Shown one piece after another: positions 13,559 through 17,657 of a DNA stretch of 17,657 bases. Position 1 is the first letter of the stretch. Every line of letters starts with the position of its first letter. The stretch lies in contig JBAWYM010000038.1 in assembly GCA_037143575.1 (NCBI GenBank), forward strand, positions 1-17,657, given 5' to 3'. Position numbers and translations under genes: made by a program. A model generated the notes under the pieces. It did no database searches. It saw only the letters and a program-made list of their open reading frames with translations, and had not been told where the DNA came from. This DNA comes from JBAWYM01 sp037143575. Its GTDB lineage: Bacteria; Patescibacteriota; Gracilibacteria; Peribacterales; Peribacteraceae.

Positions 13559-14916
13559 GGTGCGAGGAGGGAACGGTGGAGGGAACAGAGAGCTTTCTTC
13601 GCTTGTCGCTCATCGACGATCAGTGTGATGTTTGTAAACGACGCTCCGATGCTGACGGCATAGAGTGGGATAGTGCTTAGCGCCTGCATCACGGCAGCGA
13701 TGAACCGGGGGTCTAAGGTGATCCTGTGGCCGATGACGCACACTTTCGCCAGATGTTCCGTCACGCAAACATCTGCTATGGATTGAAAATCTTTCAGGAG
13801 TTCTGCGGAATAATCCTTCGATGCGATGGAGCAGGTGAAGGTGATTTCGGACGTGGCACACACATCGATGGAAATTTGTCGCTCGGTGAAGACCGACGCA
13901 ACGCGGTAGATGAACCCCGGCGAGGAAAGCATGCCTGGTTCGGTGAAGTGCAGCAGCGTCTGACCTCCCTGCGATACCACACCCCGTACCGCGCTGCCGC
14001 TCTCGTCAGGCACGATTGTCGTACCCGGTGCTGAAGGCCGGAATGTGTTCTTCACAATGACAGGGATACGCTGGAGCACTGCTGCCGTCACGGTTTTGGG
14101 ATGCAGCACTTTAGCTCCGCTGTGCGCCATCTCCGATACCTCGGCCAGTCCGATGGTGCGCCACGTCCGCACTCCTTTCGTCACGATACGAGGATCTGCG
14201 GACATCACCCCATCAACATCCGTCCAGATTTCCACAGATGCAGCATTGAGGCAGATACCTGCGATGGACGCTGAGTAGTCGCTCCCGCCCCGCCCGAGGA
14301 GCGTTGTGTGACCGTCACGCGTTCCGCCGATGAAGCCGGTGAGGATAGGCGTGACACCTCGTTTCACCAGAGGACTGACAGCGCGACGAACGAGGAGCCG
14401 CGACGCAGGGATATCCACGATCGCTTCGAGAGAGTGATCGTCAGTGCGGATGAGGCTGTCGGTATCCATGGCGAAACTCTTCATCCCGTTGCGCTCCAGC
14501 GCGTGTTGCATGATGCGACTCGAGAGGCGTTCCCCGAGAGAGCAGACGATGGCGTATGAACGATCGGAGATGTCTTCGACCATGCTGGTACCGGTCAGAA
14601 TGAGATGGATACGATCCAGCAGCTCCCTGAAGTCCCGTTCCCAAATCCGTGAAAAATCCCTAGAGGAAACGAATGCCTCGAGGACTGTGCGGTGGCGCTC
14701 CTCAAGAGCTGCGAATCGTCTCTCGATGTCGGGGGTCTGCTGTTTCCTCGCGAGATCGATGAGAGCGATGAGTTCATTCGTCACTCCGGACAATGCGGAC
14801 ACCACGACCACAGGCGTGACTCTCAATCCGGAGCGCCGGACGATCTCGCAGCACTGACGGATGCTGTCAGCCGTTCCCATGGATGTACCGCCGAATTTGA
14901 GGATGCGAAGTGACAT
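13555..14916 (-). CDS. lysC: Aspartate kinase with C-terminal ACT domains
   Basis: From ATG 14916 the 453-residue enzyme starts directly with the kinase signature LRILKFGGTSMG (K7). It phosphorylates aspartate, the entry to the lysine, threonine and methionine routes. Other family segments are VVVVSALSGVTNELI, SLGERLSSR, GFIGGTRDGHTTLLGRGGSDYSA, EIWTDVDGVMSADPRIV and SEMAHSGAKVLHPKTV. Two ACT modules follow (~315-450), including SSPGFIYRVASVF and IPLYAVSIGASFTNITLIV; in this family these bind an end-product amino acid for feedback inhibition. An upstream ATG at 15003 would start within the promoter and operator and is unlikely. It is the first gene of the operon and divergent from the ACT-domain protein. 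The mRNA would have a leader of about 70 nt with no lysine riboswitch. Confidence 0.94.
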   Translation of the reverse strand: MSLRILKFGGTSMGTADSIRQCCEIVRRSGLRVTPVVVVSALSGVTNELIALIDLARKQQTPDIERRFAALEERHRTVLEAFVSSRDFSRIWERDFRELLDRIHLILTGTSMVEDISDRSYAIVCSLGERLSSRIMQHALERNGMKSFAMDTDSLIRTDDHSLEAIVDIPASRLLVRRAVSPLVKRGVTPILTGFIGGTRDGHTTLLGRGGSDYSASIAGICLNAASVEIWTDVDGVMSADPRIVTKGVRTWRTIGLAEVSEMAHSGAKVLHPKTVTAAVLQRIPVIVKNTFRPSAPGTTIVPDESGSAVRGVVSQGGQTLLHFTEPGMLSSPGFIYRVASVFTERQISIDVCATSEITFTCSIASKDYSAELLKDFQSIADVCVTEHLAKVCVIGHRITLDPRFIAAVMQALSTIPLYAVSIGASFTNITLIVDERQAKKALCSLHRSLLAP

Positions 14917-14986
14917 GGACTGCGGAGAGGAAATGCCCGGGGATCCTGCAGCTGGGAAGCGTCTGTGGGAAATTAATCGGAAAATA

Positions 14987-15021
14987 TTGATAAATATATA
15001 CAAATTTGTTATATTTGTAAC
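14987..15021. promoter_or_regulatory. Overlapping divergent promoters with a 21-bp palindromic operator
   Basis: Forward, for the ACT-domain gene: -35 TTGATA (14987-14992), a 17-bp spacer, -10 TATATT (15010-15015), and ATG 6 nt later. Reverse, for lysC: -35 TTACAA (15020-15015), a 16-bp spacer, -10 TATATT (14998-14993). A perfect inverted repeat TACAAAT-N7-ATTTGTA occupies 14999-15019, exactly between or over these elements. A protein bound there would block both promoters at once. Promoter and palindrome are read directly; the regulator's identity is inferred. Confidence 0.7.
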
Positions 15022-15705
15022 ATGCTTAGCATCGGAAAAGTGACGGCGGATCTCATTAGTGGCAACCCCATGCTGCAGTTCGGGATGCAGGGAGAGGTGT
15101 TCAATCTCACGCAGCTCGCTCGCTTTCTGCAGCCGTACATCGAGGTACGCGCCAAGAAGGAGCTGCAGATCAGCGGCATTGTCATGGCGCTGTCGCGCCT
15201 GCAGCGCCAGATGAAGAAATCACAAACGCGATCTCAGGATTACCATATTCAGAACATGAATATTCAGACCGGCCTCTCCACAGCCACCTACTCCAATAGT
15301 GCAGAAACGAGGCGATGCATCCATTCCTTCATCGCCGCACTGCAGCGCAGGCACGGATCTGTGACGTTCTCGGAAGGGACATCGGAGATCACCATCGTCT
15401 ACCCGCAAGATCAGGAAACACTCCTCAAGCGACTTATTCCCCACCACAAAAAGTTCGTGCACCCGCATATCTCGGCACTGCGCATCAGCTTCGATGAGCG
15501 CTATATCACCGTTCCCGGCTTCATCTATATCATTTTGCAGCAGATGCTTCTCCAACACATCAACATCGTCGAAGTGGCCTCTACCTATACGGAACTCACT
15601 CTGTTCATCGACGCACAGGACACCAAGATCGGCTTCGATACGCTGTATGCCCTCTTCCCTTCCACGCGCATCGGAGAACGCATCGACGGACAAGTTGGAT
15701 TGTGA
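15022..15705 (+). CDS. ACT-domain protein, candidate regulator of the lysine operon
   Basis: I do not recognise a characterised member of this 227-residue protein. Residues ~152-212 read as an ACT domain close to the aspartokinase type: ITVPGFIYIILQQM corresponds to SSPGFIYRVASVF of LysC in the same window, and the following strand ELTLFID also fits. Residues ~75-147 may be a second, degenerate ACT-like unit (TVTFSEGTSEITIVY-like strands around 112-127). Residues ~1-65 (VFNLTQLARFLQPYI, then a helix ending MALSRLQRQ) are helical and could be a small helix-turn-helix. There is no kinase domain. It is leaderless: -10 TATATT lies 6 nt before the ATG. Divergence from lysC over shared promoters suggests it senses lysine or another aspartate-family amino acid and represses both transcripts. 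An alternative is a regulatory subunit that binds LysC. Confidence 0.75.
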   Translation: MLSIGKVTADLISGNPMLQFGMQGEVFNLTQLARFLQPYIEVRAKKELQISGIVMALSRLQRQMKKSQTRSQDYHIQNMNIQTGLSTATYSNSAETRRCIHSFIAALQRRHGSVTFSEGTSEITIVYPQDQETLLKRLIPHHKKFVHPHISALRISFDERYITVPGFIYIILQQMLLQHINIVEVASTYTELTLFIDAQDTKIGFDTLYALFPSTRIGERIDGQVGL

Positions 15706-15735
15706 CGCGATAGAGAGGATCCATATAGCACATCT

Positions 15736-15761
15736 GCCAAATCATATTGTCCTTGTTTGGC
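15736..15761. terminator. Weak hairpin between convergent ACT and recombinase genes
   Basis: GCCAAA (15736-15741) pairs with TTTGGC (15756-15761) over a 14-nt loop, ending at the base before the recombinase stop. No T-tract follows. It is possibly part of a convergent terminator. Confidence 0.25.
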
Positions 15762-17180
15762 TCACTCCTTGTTCTCTGTCGGTGCAAGCACAATCCTCTG
15801 CTCCTTCAACATCAGCCTGTTCTTCAGGCATCCGATCAATTCTCTCTTCTCCGTCATCGTCCCGCTCCTGAGCAGATACTCCACGTACTTTCGCTGATTG
15901 ATCTTCTCCGCTTTCTGCTTGTCGGTAACTCCCAGCACATCCGATGCGAAGCGGGAAAACCGCTTGAATTCGTCATCGATCTTACGCTTCACCGCTGATT
16001 TGTTGAGCGAGAGGCCATCGAGGATGTCGATGAGCTGTTCAATCAGATTCTCTTCGCGGATACCCGGTGCGTGGCAAGCGAGATTCCTCGAATGGGTGCA
16101 TCGGTAGTACACGTAACGCTTCACGGAACCGTTCTTCATCTGCTTATGCTTCTCTTCTGCAGTGATGCCCGATCCGCAGTTCCCGCAGATCATGAGCCGC
16201 GTGAAGGCGAATTCATGGCTTACCCACCCCCGCTCCTGTCCGATGGAGAGGATGCGCTGCACATCATCGAAAAGCTGCTGACTGATGAGTGCCTCATATT
16301 TTCCCTTGTACCAAGCGCCGCCTCCTACCGGATATTCGAATCGTCCGGTGTAGAAGGGATTATGAAGGATTTTGTAAACCATGCTGAGCGTAACGCGCTT
16401 GCCAATCCGCGTCCGGAACCCCGCATCGTAGATCCAACGGAAGAGATCTCTGCCACTGAGGCCATCGGCCGCGACCTTCTCGAACATCTGCTTGATGAAG
16501 GGAGCGCGAACGGGATCGATAACTATCTTTCCCTTGTTTCGATCCGGACTCCGCTCGTTGAGATACCCGAGGGGAGCGACTCCCGGACGGATGCCTAGCT
16601 CGCACTTGTTCTTGAGACCGCGCTTCACGTTGATGCCACGATTGTCGTTCTCCAGCTTCGCTTGCGAGCAGAGGATCATGAGAAGGAATTTCTCGTTTGG
16701 AGAATTGGTAAATCTTTGCCCAGGTGTCCGTATCTCCTTGAGTAGTCCCTGATCCATGAGATCCACGAGTGAACCCAAGTCTCCGGCGTTCCTCGAAAGC
16801 CGATCCGGTGCCCACGTTACGATGCCTGTGAACATGCCGCTGCGAATATCCGCCATAAGCTGTTTGAAGACGGGGCGCTGCCCTGAATCCTTCGCGGAGT
16901 GACTCTCACGGCGTATTTCCATGATGTTCAAATCATCTCTCCTGGCGACCGTCGTCATCTCGTTGATTTGTGAATCAATGGAGAGCGCCTGTCTCTCGTC
17001 ATCCTCGGAGGATTTCCGCGCGTAGAGGCAGTAGCGGATGGGGGCAATTTCTCCCTCGTCGCGTGTCGCAGTTCGACGCGGCTCACTGTGACACGCTCCT
17101 TGCTCTCCACGGCATGGAGTTGATGGGAATGCAATATTGGTTTGCGGTGTTCGTTCCAGAAGGGTAGAAATGGGGGACAT
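15762..17180 (-). CDS. Large serine recombinase (site-specific integrase)
   Basis: From ATG 17180 this has 472 residues. The resolvase catalytic domain (~48-200) carries the nucleophile S57 in YARKSSEDD, followed by SIDSQ and the DRLSRN motif (~126-131). A recombinase domain (~200-310, PLGYLNE through FYTGRFEYP) follows. A zinc ribbon (~331-371) has cysteines 332, 335, 361 and 369 (CGNCGS, YYRCTHSRNLAC), and the tail is a coiled coil-like helix. Such enzymes integrate, excise or invert DNA at short attachment sites. The first ~45 residues before IRYCLYARKSS are unlike the family, and ACHSEPRRTATRDEG there is encoded by a REP-like palindrome. The true start may therefore be a non-ATG codon nearer the catalytic domain. 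The frame is also open to 17267. No phage structural genes are nearby. Confidence 0.88.
   Translation of the reverse strand: MSPISTLLERTPQTNIAFPSTPCRGEQGACHSEPRRTATRDEGEIAPIRYCLYARKSSEDDERQALSIDSQINEMTTVARRDDLNIMEIRRESHSAKDSGQRPVFKQLMADIRSGMFTGIVTWAPDRLSRNAGDLGSLVDLMDQGLLKEIRTPGQRFTNSPNEKFLLMILCSQAKLENDNRGINVKRGLKNKCELGIRPGVAPLGYLNERSPDRNKGKIVIDPVRAPFIKQMFEKVAADGLSGRDLFRWIYDAGFRTRIGKRVTLSMVYKILHNPFYTGRFEYPVGGGAWYKGKYEALISQQLFDDVQRILSIGQERGWVSHEFAFTRLMICGNCGSGITAEEKHKQMKNGSVKRYVYYRCTHSRNLACHAPGIREENLIEQLIDILDGLSLNKSAVKRKIDDEFKRFSRFASDVLGVTDKQKAEKINQRKYVEYLLRSGTMTEKRELIGCLKNRLMLKEQRIVLAPTENKE
17061..17096. repeat. REP-like hairpin inside the 5' end of the recombinase frame
   Basis: GCGTGTCGCAGT (17061-17072) pairs with ACTGTGACACGC (17085-17096), 11 of 12 pairs, around the loop TCGACGCGGCTC. 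That loop differs by one base from the loop upstream of vanW (4220-4231). The stems differ in sequence but both stay paired, which supports selection for the fold. Confidence 0.75.
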
Positions 17181-17296
17181 ATGAGACAGGGGGTATGCCT
17201 CAAGTGATGCCGGAACTTTCCGCAAAGGCCAGAGCAAATTGAGCCAAATGGGACACGCGAGACACACCCCTATTGCGGTGTCTCATTTGTCTCATA
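17168..17296. repeat. Paired GGGACA/GAGACA elements, partly inverted, upstream of the recombinase
   Basis: GGGGACATATGAGACAGG lies at 17172-17189. ATGGGACACGCGAGACA (~17248-17264) is an imperfect inverted partner of TGTCTCATTTGTCTCAT (17279-17295), and the two can form a hairpin with a ~14-nt loop. Each element contains two RGACA words about 9 bp apart. The position directly upstream of the recombinase start suggests an attachment or regulatory site; that is inference. Confidence 0.5.
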
Positions 17297-17423
17297 TGAC
17301 AGGTGAGATTCCTGTGGTCCGATATGCGCCAGAGTACTGTCACATTTGTCACATTCAGCCCCCCGCAGTACTGTTCGGATTGTTCGGATTACTCTCCCGG
17401 AAGTACTGTCCAATTCTGTCCAA
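17279..17423. repeat. Array of duplicated variable words with 34-35-bp period
   Basis: The 8-mer AGTACTGT recurs at 17333, 17367 and 17402. After each AGTAC stands a word written twice in tandem: TGTCACATT twice, TGTTCGGAT twice, then TGTCCAATTC and TGTCCAATG. A C-rich spacer of 11-14 nt ends each unit. TGTCTCATT and TGTCTCATA at 17279-17296 form a fourth, less regular unit. The word differs between units but is nearly identical within each. This is not a CRISPR array: the units are short and the repeated part is not constant. Confidence 0.7.
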
Positions 17424-17622
17424 TGCAGCCCGACCGTCCCCCCTTCGTGCCCTCGAAACCCGACCCTCAAAAACCTTGTCTGGGACTCATGAAAAAGTTG
17501 TGAGACCGTTCCTCTCCGCCACGTATAAATCGCTGCGCGATAGCGTGGCACAGCCACAACCAAGCATACAACCTTAGCGAAACTCCTGCCTTTTTGGCTT
17601 CCATAAATAATCATTCGTAATC

Positions 17623-17639
17623 CACCGGCTATGCCGGTG
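17623..17639. repeat. Perfect 7-bp hairpin at the window edge
   Basis: CACCGGC-TAT-GCCGGTG is GC-rich with a 3-nt loop and has no T-tract after it. It may belong to an element that continues beyond the window. Confidence 0.45.
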
Positions 17640-17657
17640 AGACATCCGCAGGTTCTA

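Larger units (their letters stand above)
17181..17657. other. Gene-poor region upstream of the serine recombinase
   Basis: In these 477 bp I see no convincing protein gene. Open frames here are low-complexity translations of the repeats. Contents in order: GGGACA/GAGACA elements, the duplicated-word array, a 12-bp match to the tRNA-Ser 3' end (CCTCTCCGCCAC, 17511-17522), a small perfect hairpin GTGGC-ACA-GCCAC (17545-17557), and CACCGGC-TAT-GCCGGTG (17623-17639). The region could hold an attachment site or be the edge of a mobile segment. Confidence 0.5.

Noticed and set aside
14917..14986. Lysine riboswitch in the lysC leader
   Set aside because: The leader is only about 70 nt with no L-box helices; the L-box needs well over 150 nt.
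17279..17423. Short CRISPR array
   Set aside because: The recurring part is only about 8 bp, the variable part is duplicated within each unit, spacing is too short, and no cas genes are present.
17461..17522. Second, degenerate tRNA ending in CCTCTCCGCCA
   Set aside because: No matching 5' acceptor stem, T arm or anticodon arm could be drawn; only the 3' 12 bases match.
17239..17577. 112-codon forward frame upstream of the recombinase
   Set aside because: The translation is a product of the duplicated words (SHM, HICHI patterns); no start signal or family resemblance.

Overview
The window looks like a chromosomal segment from a bacterium with a compact genome, probably a member of the candidate phyla radiation close to the Peregrinibacteria/Peribacteria. 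That placement is inferred from gene style and repeat content; there is no rRNA here to confirm it. TGA works as a stop codon at several tight gene junctions, so the code is standard code 11 and not the TGA=Gly code of Gracilibacteria. No start codon I examined is preceded by a clear Shine-Dalgarno sequence. Several first genes have a -10-like hexamer only 5-6 nt before the start codon, as expected for leaderless mRNAs.

Region 1 (1-2.33 kb) holds a forward M28 zinc peptidase and a convergent DUF2156 (GNAT-fold) gene, with a hairpin between them. Region 2 (2.5-5.5 kb, reverse strand) holds, in transcription order, a DUF1858/IscA-like Fe-S protein, an RNase HI-like protein with a possible ribbon-helix-helix N-terminus, a VanW-family secreted protein with a G5-like domain, and a small uncharacterised ORF that overlaps the vanW stop as GTGA. 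The gaps here are filled with inverted repeats of three kinds. Region 3 (5.66-8.35 kb) holds a CtpA-type S41 processing protease that ends at a terminator-like hairpin, a convergent MsrA-MsrB fusion, and tRNA-Ser(GGA).

Region 4 (8.43-15.7 kb) is the core of the window. Six reverse-strand genes, lysC-asd-dapB-dapA-lysA-dapL, overlap by 1 or 4 nt at every junction and form one lysine/diaminopimelate operon that uses the aminotransferase (DapL) route. Only the DAP epimerase (dapF) step is missing. Divergent from lysC is a 227-residue protein whose C-terminus resembles the ACT domain of the aspartokinase itself and whose N-terminus may bind DNA. The 105-bp gap between them carries two fully overlapping promoters around a perfect TACAAAT-N7-ATTTGTA palindrome. 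This is the best candidate here for an undescribed regulatory system: an ACT-domain lysine sensor controlling both itself and the operon.

Region 5 (15.76-17.66 kb) holds a large serine recombinase. A 477-bp stretch upstream of its start has no convincing gene. It contains a 34-35-bp periodic array in which every unit carries a different 9-10-bp word written twice, plus inverted GGGACA/GAGACA elements, a 12-bp copy of the tRNA-Ser 3' end, and short perfect hairpins. A REP-like palindrome with the loop TCGACRCGGCTC occurs near the recombinase and vanW starts; a looser relative forms the ctpA terminator.
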